Below are positions 35,579 to 43,327 of a stretch of DNA of 64,000 nt, one piece after another. The position numbers and the translations under genes are program-made. How positions within the stretch are numbered: the stretch's first letter is position 1; each line of letters opens with the position of its first letter. Origin of the DNA: an uncultured Eubacteriales bacterium (GTDB lineage Bacteria > Bacillota > Clostridia > Oscillospirales > Acutalibacteraceae); the NCBI GenBank assembly GCA_934489895.1, contig CAKSST010000002.1, positions 84,839 to 148,838 on the forward strand, given 5' to 3'. The notes below the pieces were generated by a model. It was given only the letters and a program-made list of their open reading frames with translations. It was not told the origin of the DNA and searched no databases.

Positions 35579-36421
35579 ATGAAAGGACAAATTATTACAG
35601 CAAGAATGATTGCCGAATTTAAGGAACATCTAATCTTAGAGGAAAGGAGTGCGGCAACAGTTGAGAAGTATATCCGTGATGTAAAAGCGTTTTCAGCGTA
35701 TACACAGAACACTTCCGTAACAAAAGAAACCGTAATTGCATACAAAAAACACCTGCAGGAAAATTATGCTGTGCGTAGCGTTAATTCAATGCTGGCAAGT
35801 ATCAACAGCTTATTTGTATTTCTCGGTTGGCACGATTTAAAGGTGAAATCCTTAAAACTTCAACAGCAGGTATTCTGCCCCGAAGAAAAGGAACTGACAA
35901 AAGCAGAATACGCACGGCTTTGCAGAACAGCGGAACGCAAGCACAACGAAAGACTTAATCTTATTTTGCAAACAATTTGCGGCACGGGCATTAGAGTCAG
36001 TGAGCTGCAATATATAACCGTTGAGGCGGTAAAGAAAGGCGAGACGGTTGTGAACTGCAAAGCAAAAACTCGGTCGGTGTTTATTGTAAAAGAATTAAAA
36101 CAAAAATTGCTCCGCTATGCAGCAGAGCAAGGAATAAAAAGCGGTATGATTTTTGTTACGCGAACAGGCAAGCCGATAAGCCGCACAAATATTTGGCGAG
36201 AAATGAAAGCGTTATGCGAGGAAGCAAACGTCAACCCGCAAAAGGTATTTCCACATAACCTGCGCCATCTATTTGCAAGGGTGTTTTACGGAATTGAAAA
36301 GGATATTGCCAAGCTTGCAGATATTCTCGGTCATTCAAGCATAAACACCACAAGAATTTATATTATCTCCACCGGAACGGGACACCGCCGCCGTATGGAG
36401 AATATGCGGCTGATAATTTAG
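35579..36421 (+). CDS. Tyrosine recombinase (XerC/XerD-like), candidate DNA invertase
   Basis: A 280-residue tyrosine recombinase. A SAM-like N-terminal core-binding domain (about 8-92) is followed by the catalytic domain with Arg139 (GTGIRVSEL), His226 and Arg229 (PHNLRHLFA), His252 (LGHSSINTT) and the nucleophile Tyr261 (RIYI), all intact. GGAGG precedes ATG. Its 3' end is 39 nt from the first of two inverted dyads bordering a 228-bp segment that contains a promoter, the usual position of an invertase that flips its neighbouring segment. Chromosome dimer resolution is less likely because no dif-like site or second Xer gene is near. An integrase of the adjacent element is the main alternative. 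Confidence 0.88.
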   Translation: MKGQIITARMIAEFKEHLILEERSAATVEKYIRDVKAFSAYTQNTSVTKETVIAYKKHLQENYAVRSVNSMLASINSLFVFLGWHDLKVKSLKLQQQVFCPEEKELTKAEYARLCRTAERKHNERLNLILQTICGTGIRVSELQYITVEAVKKGETVVNCKAKTRSVFIVKELKQKLLRYAAEQGIKSGMIFVTRTGKPISRTNIWREMKALCEEANVNPQKVFPHNLRHLFARVFYGIEKDIAKLADILGHSSINTTRIYIISTGTGHRRRMENMRLII

Positions 36422-36425
36422 CCTG

Positions 36426-36457
36426 AAAAAACAAAAACAGCCACCGAACTCGGCGGC
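36426..36457 (-). terminator. Leftward-only terminator between the recombinase and the switch
   Basis: On the minus strand GCCGCCGAGTTCGGTGGC (36457-36440) folds into a GC-rich stem and is followed by TGTTTTTGTTTTTTC. On the plus strand no T-run follows, so it can stop only leftward transcripts. No annotated gene is transcribed leftward through here in the present orientation. Confidence 0.65.
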
Positions 36458-36460
36458 AGA

Positions 36461-36730
36461 AACATAATCATCATTATGTTGTAAAAGAAGTTATATGAGC
36501 TGCTTATAAATATAAAACAGGTAAAAAATGTGTATAAAAAATCAAGCCCCATTCCTTTGTTTTTAAAAATAAATAATAAGGCTTTAATTGCTATGTTTAA
36601 ATTCAGATGATTTTGGAATTTTATACCTTTTTTTGCCTCAAACGCTTTACAGTCGGCAAATTTTGTGCTACAATATTTATGTGAATTCAACTTAGTTATG
36701 TATAGTTTGCAACATAATGATGATTATGTT
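36461..36730. repeat. Candidate invertible promoter segment bounded by inverted 21-bp dyads
   Basis: The 20-bp site AACATAATCATCATTATGTT at 36461-36480 recurs as its exact reverse complement at 36711-36730. The match extends to 21 bp and then, after one mismatch, over three more bases. Each site is itself a dyad with AACATAA/TTATGTT arms around an asymmetric 6-bp core (TCATCA or TGATGA). A tyrosine recombinase recombining cores of opposite orientation would invert the 228-bp interval. That interval contains a promoter pointing to the diguanylate cyclase gene. No open reading frame of note lies inside. Confidence 0.7.
36646..36674 (+). promoter_or_regulatory. Promoter inside the invertible segment
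   Basis: TTTACA at 36646-36651, a 17-nt spacer, TACAAT at 36669-36674. In the orientation present it reads out across the right repeat towards the diguanylate cyclase gene, giving a leader of about 300 nt. Confidence 0.65.
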
Positions 36731-36812
36731 GCATCTAAACCGATGACAAAAACGTTTTCCGTTATGCTTTTTAGAATTTTGGGTGTTTCCATATATTTTT
36801 TTGATTGGATTC

Positions 36813-36841
36813 TTTACAACACCTTAACGCTATGCTATAAC
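36813..36841 (+). promoter_or_regulatory. Second promoter-like sequence, outside the switch
   Basis: TTTACA at 36813-36818, a 17-nt spacer, TATAAC at 36836-36841. It faces the cyclase gene and would not be affected by inversion. If active, it would give basal expression. Confidence 0.45.
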
Positions 36842-36988
36842 ATTTGCCGATTTATGAATTTTTGCGTATGCTTTTTGCGGCATAACAGTAATCAAATTGA
36901 TATTTAAGTTTTTTCGGGTATGAACCGAATATTTTGTGTTTAATATATCAACAATGAAATTTAATTAGTAATTTTAAAGGGACGTAAA

Positions 36989-38062
36989 ATGAAAACTTAT
37001 ATTTCTACCGTAATAATAACACAGTTATCGTTGCTCACCCTGATTGTGTTTGTAACAAAAAACAAGGTTTTGCCTGAACGTGTAAAAACGGGAATCATAA
37101 CCGCATCTGCTCTGATTATGGTATGTTCATTTGCAGAATTTTCAGGAGTGTTGCTTGACGGAGCGGCAACTATATTAAAACCTTTGCATATTGTTGTTAA
37201 GTATATCGAGTTCTGTGTAGCGCCGATTATTCCGCTTGTGTTTTCATCTGCATTTTATCCGATGAAATCCAAAGAAATGATTTTTCTGCCACTCATTATT
37301 CATATCGCTTTTGAAACATTGTCACTCTTTTTAGGAATTATATTTTATATAGATGATAAAAACGTTTATCATCACGGTGAACTGTATTGGCTGTATTATT
37401 TATTTGTGTTTTTAAGTGTGATGTATCTTTTTTTCACCGTTGCAAAATTCGAAGCACAATTTCAGAACCGAAACCACAGTTCACTATTTATACTTTTGGC
37501 GTTTTTCACAGTGGGAGTCGTGTTTCAAAACATTGACAACGATGCCAAAATCGTTTGGCTTACAGTGGCAATAGGTATGATACTTTTCTACATTTACTAC
37601 TGTAACATGATCTACAAACTCGATGCTTTGACCGAACTTTTAAACCGCATGGCCTATGAGGTGCATATATCCTCATTAAAAAGAAAAGCATATATAATTT
37701 TGTTTGACGTAAATAACTTTAAAAGTATAAATGACACTTTTGGTCACAATTCCGGCGATATGTGCTTGAAATCCGTAGCGTCTGCCATAAGAAAGGTGTA
37801 TCGCAAAAGCGGATTGTGTTACAGGGTAGGTGGGGATGAATTTTGTGTTATTATTGACCGCAAGGCTGACTTTTGTAAAATTGAGGATCTGAATGCAAAA
37901 TTTAAAAATCAGATTTCAAAACACAATAACGACATCGGCACTGCACCGTCGGTAGCCATAGGCTATGCGCTTTTTGAGCCGAACAAAACCAAAATATCCG
38001 ATACTGTTAAAAAAGCCGACGAGCAAATGTATTTAAACAAAAACCATACAAACGAACCATAA
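36989..38062 (+). CDS. Membrane-bound diguanylate cyclase (GGDEF) without a canonical I-site
   Basis: A 357-residue protein. Seven hydrophobic segments occupy residues about 1-205, then comes a GGDEF domain with the intact motif RVGGDEFCVII near residue 280 and the metal/nucleotide motif FDVNNFKSINDTFGH. Upstream of the motif the usual inhibitory RxxD reads RKSG, so product inhibition at the I-site is not expected. It should make c-di-GMP from two GTP at the membrane. AAAGGGA lies 7 nt before ATG. It is preceded by the invertible segment and followed by a c-di-GMP riboswitch controlling the matrix genes. Confidence 0.9.
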   Translation: MKTYISTVIITQLSLLTLIVFVTKNKVLPERVKTGIITASALIMVCSFAEFSGVLLDGAATILKPLHIVVKYIEFCVAPIIPLVFSSAFYPMKSKEMIFLPLIIHIAFETLSLFLGIIFYIDDKNVYHHGELYWLYYLFVFLSVMYLFFTVAKFEAQFQNRNHSSLFILLAFFTVGVVFQNIDNDAKIVWLTVAIGMILFYIYYCNMIYKLDALTELLNRMAYEVHISSLKRKAYIILFDVNNFKSINDTFGHNSGDMCLKSVASAIRKVYRKSGLCYRVGGDEFCVIIDRKADFCKIEDLNAKFKNQISKHNNDIGTAPSVAIGYALFEPNKTKISDTVKKADEQMYLNKNHTNEP

Positions 38063-38073
38063 AAAAACTTTTT

Positions 38074-38102
38074 CTTGTATTTGATATTAAAGTTTGCTAT
38101 AA
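38074..38102 (+). promoter_or_regulatory. Promoter of the riboswitch-controlled operon
   Basis: TTGTAT at 38074-38079, a 17-nt spacer and a perfect TATAAT at 38097-38102. A start near 38109 would place the aptamer at the very 5' end of the transcript. Confidence 0.7.
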
Positions 38103-38110
38103 TGATAAAA

Positions 38111-38215
38111 AATACAGGCAAATCTGTCGAAAGACAGGGACGCAAAGTTAAGTGTCTAACCGGAATTTTCCGTATGATTGACTGACCGCACCCGAAATGT
38201 GCGGTCAGTTTTTTT
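38111..38215 (+). promoter_or_regulatory. c-di-GMP-I (GEMM) riboswitch with intrinsic terminator
   Basis: The aptamer core shows GGCAAA, the hairpin CTGTC-GAAA-GACAG (38124-38137), GGGACGCAAAG directly after it, and a second hairpin opened by GTCTAACC and capped by CGGAA/TTCCG. These are the conserved parts of GEMM-I: the GNRA tetraloop and the ACGCAAAG core strand. A perfect 10-bp terminator stem (CTGACCGCAC 38182-38191, GTGCGGTCAG 38199-38208) plus seven T follows at once. The terminator's 5' arm begins at the edge of the aptamer, as in transcription-controlling riboswitches. Whether c-di-GMP turns the operon on or off is not decided by the sequence alone. Confidence 0.88.
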
Positions 38216-38229
38216 ATTGAGGTGATTTT

Positions 38230-38925
38230 TTGAACCGTGTTTTAAGAAAAGAAAAAAAGTTTTTAATCAGTATTGACGAGTTTATTTTCCTATCGCACAA
38301 ATTAGGAAATATTATGCTTTCAGATCCGCATAACGGCACTCACGGATACACAATCCGTTCCCTTTATTTTGACACTGTTTACGATCGGGATTATTTTGAA
38401 AAGCAGGCGGGCGTTGAGCTGCGGCGCAAAATACGGCTTCGTTGTTATGATCCGAAAGCGGATTACGCTATGCTTGAAATAAAACAAAAGCAAGGGGCAA
38501 ATCAGCTAAAGCGTTCGCTTAAATTAAAACGCGAGGATGCCGTTCGACTGACTTTGGGAGACTACTCTCCGTTGCTTTCATATTCCGAGCCCTTTGCCGC
38601 CGAATGTTATGCTTTGATGAATACCAAATGCTATTTGCCGAAAACCATTGTGGAATACAATCGTAAGGCTTATATCGCAAAAGAAAACAAAATAAGAGTA
38701 ACCTTCGACAATCATATTGTTTCTACGGAAAGCTGTTTTGATTTATTCAGCGAAAATCTGAATATGAATCCTGTGCTCGACCCATATAATGTGGTGCTTG
38801 AGGTGAAATTCAACGGTTTTTTGCTTGAATATATAAAGCGGATGATAAATCCCGTTAACAGAAGCGAGCTTTCAGTCAGTAAATATGTTTTAGCCAGACA
38901 GAACGGTTATCAAACAAGATTATAG
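38230..38925 (+). CDS. VTC-domain protein (polyphosphate polymerase-like)
   Basis: A 231-residue VTC (vacuolar transporter chaperone) domain, a triphosphate-tunnel fold, with basic residues on alternating strands: RKEKKFLIS, TIRSLYFDT, ELRRKIRLRCY, EIKQKQ and LEVKFNG. It starts at TTG 38230 behind GAGGTGAT. In eukaryotes this fold polymerises ATP-derived phosphate; bacterial versions beside CotH and DUF4956 genes are widespread but untested for the most part. First gene after the riboswitch; the DUF4956 gene starts 11 nt later. Confidence 0.85.
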   Translation: MNRVLRKEKKFLISIDEFIFLSHKLGNIMLSDPHNGTHGYTIRSLYFDTVYDRDYFEKQAGVELRRKIRLRCYDPKADYAMLEIKQKQGANQLKRSLKLKREDAVRLTLGDYSPLLSYSEPFAAECYALMNTKCYLPKTIVEYNRKAYIAKENKIRVTFDNHIVSTESCFDLFSENLNMNPVLDPYNVVLEVKFNGFLLEYIKRMINPVNRSELSVSKYVLARQNGYQTRL

Positions 38926-38936
38926 GAGAATAAAAA

Positions 38937-39614
38937 ATGAGAGAAAAAATTTACAGTCTTTTTACTAACCCCAGCGATATGACATGGCAACAAATTTTAA
39001 TGAATATATCCGCAGCCGCAGTACTCGGAATGTTTATTTTTGTTTCTTATTTAATATCGCACAGAGGGACTATTTACAGCAAAAAATTTAATGCTTCGCT
39101 TGTTATTTTGACGGTGCTTACAGGCACGGTTATGACCGTTATCGGAAATAACATAGCGTTATCCCTCGGTATGGTCGGAGCATTGTCTATTGTACGTTTC
39201 AGAACAGCTATTAAAGATTCCCGTGATACGGTATATATTTTTTGGGCAATCATAATAGGTATTTGCTGCGGTGTCGGGGATTATTTGGTAGCATCAATAG
39301 GCAGTGCGGTTACCTTTTTCGTTATATTTATTCTCGGTTGTATTAAAAGCGATAACCGTATTCTCTTAATAGTGCGCGCCGACCGTGCCAAACAGCCCAT
39401 GATTAAATCACAGGTTTACAAGCTGTTTTCCGGAAAAGCAATTCTAAGAGTAGAAAACACTACTCAGGATACCGTAGAGTTAATATATGAGCTGACGCAA
39501 AAAATGGTTAGAAAAGCAGAAAAAGGCGAAATTAATATTACTGACAGCATATATAAACTTGAAAATATAGAATATGTTAATTTGGTAATGCAGAACGATG
39601 AAATATCCAACTGA
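38937..39614 (+). CDS. DUF4956 family membrane protein
   Basis: A 225-residue protein with four hydrophobic segments in the first 140 residues and a soluble tail of about 80 residues. GMVGALSIVRFRTAIKD is the conserved DUF4956 block, in the membrane region before the third segment. No activity is known for the family. Genes for VTC, DUF4956 and CotH proteins commonly stand together, so it is probably part of the same membrane assembly. It lies 11 nt after the VTC gene and 14 nt before the CotH-like gene. Confidence 0.85.
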   Translation: MREKIYSLFTNPSDMTWQQILMNISAAAVLGMFIFVSYLISHRGTIYSKKFNASLVILTVLTGTVMTVIGNNIALSLGMVGALSIVRFRTAIKDSRDTVYIFWAIIIGICCGVGDYLVASIGSAVTFFVIFILGCIKSDNRILLIVRADRAKQPMIKSQVYKLFSGKAILRVENTTQDTVELIYELTQKMVRKAEKGEINITDSIYKLENIEYVNLVMQNDEISN

Positions 39615-39628
39615 CGGAGGATTTTCAG

Positions 39629-41122
39629 ATGAAATATAAATTTATCGGGGCGATTGCGTGCATTGCAATATTGCTTGTGGGTTCACTTAATTGGAATTTG
39701 CTGTTCGGTCTTACAACCGAAAAACGCGTTCATCAGCATTTATCTTATGTGCCAAAACAAAAATGCGAGCAAACCCATAATGACGGCGAGCTTTGCACTC
39801 ACCTCCCGCTTATTTCTATTGATACAAACGGTCAGGAAATACCGGGAAAAGGAATGAAAGACGAAAACGGAAGACACACCGGATTTTCCTCCACTCCCGA
39901 CGGAAACGACCGAATAACTGCCTCTATGCGGATTATGGATTCGGAATCCGAATATAATCATACTTCCGATGAATCTACGGTTTCAAGCGATGTAATTATT
40001 CATGTGCGCGGTAACAGCTCGAGATTTTTTGAAAAATCAGGTTATCGCATTAAGCTTATTGATAAGAATGGGAACAATAATCCTCAGTCACTGCTCGGAA
40101 TGGATAAACACCAAGACTGGGTGTTGCACGGGCCTTACCTTGATAAAACACTGATACGCAACTATATGATGTATAACTTATCGGGAGAAATTATGGACTA
40201 TGCGCCGAATGTGCGTTTTTGTGAGGTTGTTATCAACGGCGAATATGAGGGAGTATATGTTTTGACCGAGCTGATTACAGCAGGCAAAGACGGTGCAAGG
40301 CTTAATATGTCGGTTGACGCTAAGGATAATACCTACACCGGTTACCTTTTAAGATTGGACCGACAAAACGACATTGAATCCGACCGTGTAAATAACCTGA
40401 CTGAATATACTCTAAGAGCAGACAGGGATTTAAAATTAGAGGTTGAATATCCCGGACCGCAGAAACTGAACGAAACGCTTAAAAGATCTATTGAAACCGA
40501 CTTCTCACGCTTTGAAAAGGCGCTTTATTCATATGATTTCAACAACAAAAAATACGGCTATAAAAATTATATTGATGTTGATTCGTTAGTCTCGTATTTT
40601 ATCATTCACGAGCTTGTTGTAAACTATGACGCCGGATCTTATTCCACCTATATTTATAAGGATACAAGCGGAAAATACAAGATGTGCGTTTGGGACTTTA
40701 ATAATGCTTGTGACAATTATCAAGAACAAAGCGTTATGACGGTACAGCATTTTGAAATTCAAAACAAATTATGGTTCGATATGCTTATGAAAGATGAAGA
40801 TTTTGTTGAAAGTGTTATAAGCAAATATCGGTCTTTACGAAAAACTGTATTCAGCGATAAATATTTAGAAGAATATATTGACGGGGTTATTGAATTTTTA
40901 GAACCGGCAATAGAACGGAACAACAAACGATGGGCTTCGTCTTTCAGCGACGATACTCTTCTTGAACCCGAAGGCAGAAATCTTCATTCGTATGACGAGG
41001 CAGTAATGCAGCTAAAAACATTTTTCAGTGTGCGTACAGCTTGGCTTGACGATAACATTGAAACACTTAAACAATACAGTGCGTCATCAAAAATCAAGAA
41101 ATACACCGAGGTAACAGATTAG
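39629..41122 (+). CDS. CotH kinase family protein, secreted
   Basis: A 497-residue protein with an N-terminal signal/anchor (about residues 5-25) and a CotH domain: IIHVRGNSSRFFEKSGYRIKL, the long helical core, and the metal-binding WDFNNACDNY near residue 354. Bacillus CotH phosphorylates spore-coat proteins; other secreted CotH-like proteins are not characterised. Being extracytoplasmic and in an exopolysaccharide operon, it may modify a matrix protein or polymer. GGAGG precedes the ATG. Confidence 0.85.
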   Translation: MKYKFIGAIACIAILLVGSLNWNLLFGLTTEKRVHQHLSYVPKQKCEQTHNDGELCTHLPLISIDTNGQEIPGKGMKDENGRHTGFSSTPDGNDRITASMRIMDSESEYNHTSDESTVSSDVIIHVRGNSSRFFEKSGYRIKLIDKNGNNNPQSLLGMDKHQDWVLHGPYLDKTLIRNYMMYNLSGEIMDYAPNVRFCEVVINGEYEGVYVLTELITAGKDGARLNMSVDAKDNTYTGYLLRLDRQNDIESDRVNNLTEYTLRADRDLKLEVEYPGPQKLNETLKRSIETDFSRFEKALYSYDFNNKKYGYKNYIDVDSLVSYFIIHELVVNYDAGSYSTYIYKDTSGKYKMCVWDFNNACDNYQEQSVMTVQHFEIQNKLWFDMLMKDEDFVESVISKYRSLRKTVFSDKYLEEYIDGVIEFLEPAIERNNKRWASSFSDDTLLEPEGRNLHSYDEAVMQLKTFFSVRTAWLDDNIETLKQYSASSKIKKYTEVTD

Positions 41123-41134
41123 AAAGGAGCATAT

Positions 41135-43327
41135 ATGAAAAAATTTATTATTATTGTTTTATGTATTGCTCTTTTATTTGTCGGTGTTGATGCCGCTTAC
41201 TACCGTTTAGGAGTATATATCGATCTTAACCCTTCAAAAGAAGTGAAAACCTTTGTAAAAACAAAGGAAAACAAAATTCTGCTTAACAGCGGAAAAGGAT
41301 ATAATGAATTTGAAATAAAAGGCGTTAACTTAGGCTCGGGCGAGCCGGGTGAATGGTCTACGGATTTCAGCATAGACAAAGAAACCTATAAGAGATGGTT
41401 TAAATATATAAAAGAAATGGGTGCTAACACTATTCGTGTTTACACCATTCAGAACGATACCTTTTATAACGCATTTTATGAATATAACTATCAAAATCCG
41501 GATCCTCTTTATATGATTCACGGAGTGTGGGTAAACGATTATGTTCAGAATTCCCACAGAGACGCTTATGATAAAGACTTTTACACCACCTTTTCCCGTG
41601 ACAGCATTACCATGATTGATGTTATTCACGGAAAGAAAAAGCTTTCCTTAGGGCGCGTTGCCAGCGCCGGTCACGGAACATACCGCAAGGATGTTTCAGA
41701 GTGGGTTATCGGCTATATTCTCGGTGTTGAATGGGACGATATTACGGTAGCCTATACAGATGAAACCTATAAGAATATGACGGAGTATACGTCTTTTAAA
41801 GGAGAATATCTTTATACGGCAGAAAATGCCTCGGTTTTTGAAACGCTTTTGTGCAAGCTTGGAAATCATTTGATAGATTATGAAACAAAACGCTATAAAA
41901 CGCAAAAGCTGATTGCCTTTTCAAATTGGCCGACAACCGATCCTTTTAAATATCCCGAAACTGTAAAAAACTTATATATGAAATGCGCCTATGTGGATGT
42001 TGAGCATATTAAAACAACCGACAAGTTGCTTACAGGACAATTTGCCTCATATCATGTTTATCCTTACTATCCCAATTATCTTAATTGGACCGACGATTGG
42101 AGCTTTTCGGGTATCACCGACAAAACTCAGTTTTATGACGGTGAAGAATTAAATACCTACCGAGCATACTTAAGTATGCTTACCTCGCACCATACAATTC
42201 CCGTAGTAATTTCTGAATTCGGTGTTTCAACAGGCAGAGGAATGGCACACAGAGATTTAAACACGAACCGAAATCAAGGCAATATGTCCGAAAAGGATCA
42301 AGGACAGGCGCTTATTCGGTGCTATGAAGATATAATGGCTGCAGGATGTGCGGGTTCTTGCGTGTTTTCGTGGCAAGACGAATGGTTCAAGCGCACTTGG
42401 AATACTATGTATGCCGTAAATTTAACCCGAAATCCTTATTGGTCGGATTATCAAACAAACGAGCAGTATTTCGGACTTCTTTCCTTTGACCCCGGGAAAG
42501 AAAAATCCGTTTGTTATGCAGACGGAGATATTTCGGAATGGTCGGGAGAAAAGCCTGTAGTACAATCGGGAGATATGTCTGTAAGTATCCGTTATGATGA
42601 GCGGTTTATGTATTTTCTAATCTATAAGAAAAACCTTGATTTTGAAAATGACAAAATATTTATTCCTATTGATACCACACCGAAATCCGGCAGTAATTAC
42701 TGTGAGAACTTTGGCTTGAAGTTTGATAAGGCAGCGGATTTTGTCCTTGTAATCAATGGGAAAGACAACAGTCGGCTTATGGTTCAGGAACGATATGAAG
42801 TACTGCGATCTACCTATTCGCAAATTCTTAAAGGCTTTGATACCTATCTTGTTGATAATGTTCCCGATAAGAACTCCTCAAAATTTGTAAATATTGATAT
42901 GATCCTTGAAATTTTCAATGTCACGGAAGAACAGCGACACAGTAATCTCTTTAATTTCGGTGAGCCTTCATTTGAAACCGGAAAGCTGAGATACGGAAAC
43001 GCCAACCCGGATTCTGCCGACTTTGACTCGCTTGCCGATTTTGCCCAAAGCGGAGATTATATAGAAGTGAAATTGCCGTGGCAGCTGCTTAATTTCTCCG
43101 ATCCGTCTAAAATGGAAATCCTCGATGATTATTACAGCGGAAATTACGGAATTAAATTTATAAATATCAATAAAATGAATATTGGAATTATGACCGAAAG
43201 CAGTAACCGCTGCCATCTTTCATCCTTTGAACTGAAGGGGTGGGGCAACAAAGTGACTTATCACGAAAGGCTTAAGAATTCCTATTATCTATTACAAAGT
43301 TATTGGAACAAAGAGGTGTCGCCGTGA
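41135..43327 (+). CDS. Secreted TIM-barrel glycoside hydrolase-like protein
   Basis: A 730-residue protein with an N-terminal signal/anchor (about 3-22). A clan-A TIM barrel occupies about 45-450: FEIKGVNLGSGEPGEW and GANTIRVYTI at the start, GYILGVEWDD (possible acid/base Glu) and PVVISEFGVSTG (expected nucleophile Glu). Residues about 470-720 form a beta-sandwich (ADGDISEWSG...SVSIRYDERFMYFLIY) like a carbohydrate-binding domain. It resembles GH2/GH5-type enzymes but I cannot name a family. In this operon it may trim or process the polymer made by the GT2 enzyme. GGAGCA precedes the ATG. Confidence 0.7.
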   Translation: MKKFIIIVLCIALLFVGVDAAYYRLGVYIDLNPSKEVKTFVKTKENKILLNSGKGYNEFEIKGVNLGSGEPGEWSTDFSIDKETYKRWFKYIKEMGANTIRVYTIQNDTFYNAFYEYNYQNPDPLYMIHGVWVNDYVQNSHRDAYDKDFYTTFSRDSITMIDVIHGKKKLSLGRVASAGHGTYRKDVSEWVIGYILGVEWDDITVAYTDETYKNMTEYTSFKGEYLYTAENASVFETLLCKLGNHLIDYETKRYKTQKLIAFSNWPTTDPFKYPETVKNLYMKCAYVDVEHIKTTDKLLTGQFASYHVYPYYPNYLNWTDDWSFSGITDKTQFYDGEELNTYRAYLSMLTSHHTIPVVISEFGVSTGRGMAHRDLNTNRNQGNMSEKDQGQALIRCYEDIMAAGCAGSCVFSWQDEWFKRTWNTMYAVNLTRNPYWSDYQTNEQYFGLLSFDPGKEKSVCYADGDISEWSGEKPVVQSGDMSVSIRYDERFMYFLIYKKNLDFENDKIFIPIDTTPKSGSNYCENFGLKFDKAADFVLVINGKDNSRLMVQERYEVLRSTYSQILKGFDTYLVDNVPDKNSSKFVNIDMILEIFNVTEEQRHSNLFNFGEPSFETGKLRYGNANPDSADFDSLADFAQSGDYIEVKLPWQLLNFSDPSKMEILDDYYSGNYGIKFININKMNIGIMTESSNRCHLSSFELKGWGNKVTYHERLKNSYYLLQSYWNKEVSP

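Noticed and set aside
35579..36421. XerC/D-type chromosome dimer resolvase
   Set aside because: The fold fits, but no second Xer and no dif-like site were seen, and the adjacent inverted sites suggest a local invertase. Not excluded.
36665..36907. 80-codon open frame between the switch and the cyclase gene
   Set aside because: It crosses the right repeat and promoter, has no ribosome binding site and no family resemblance.
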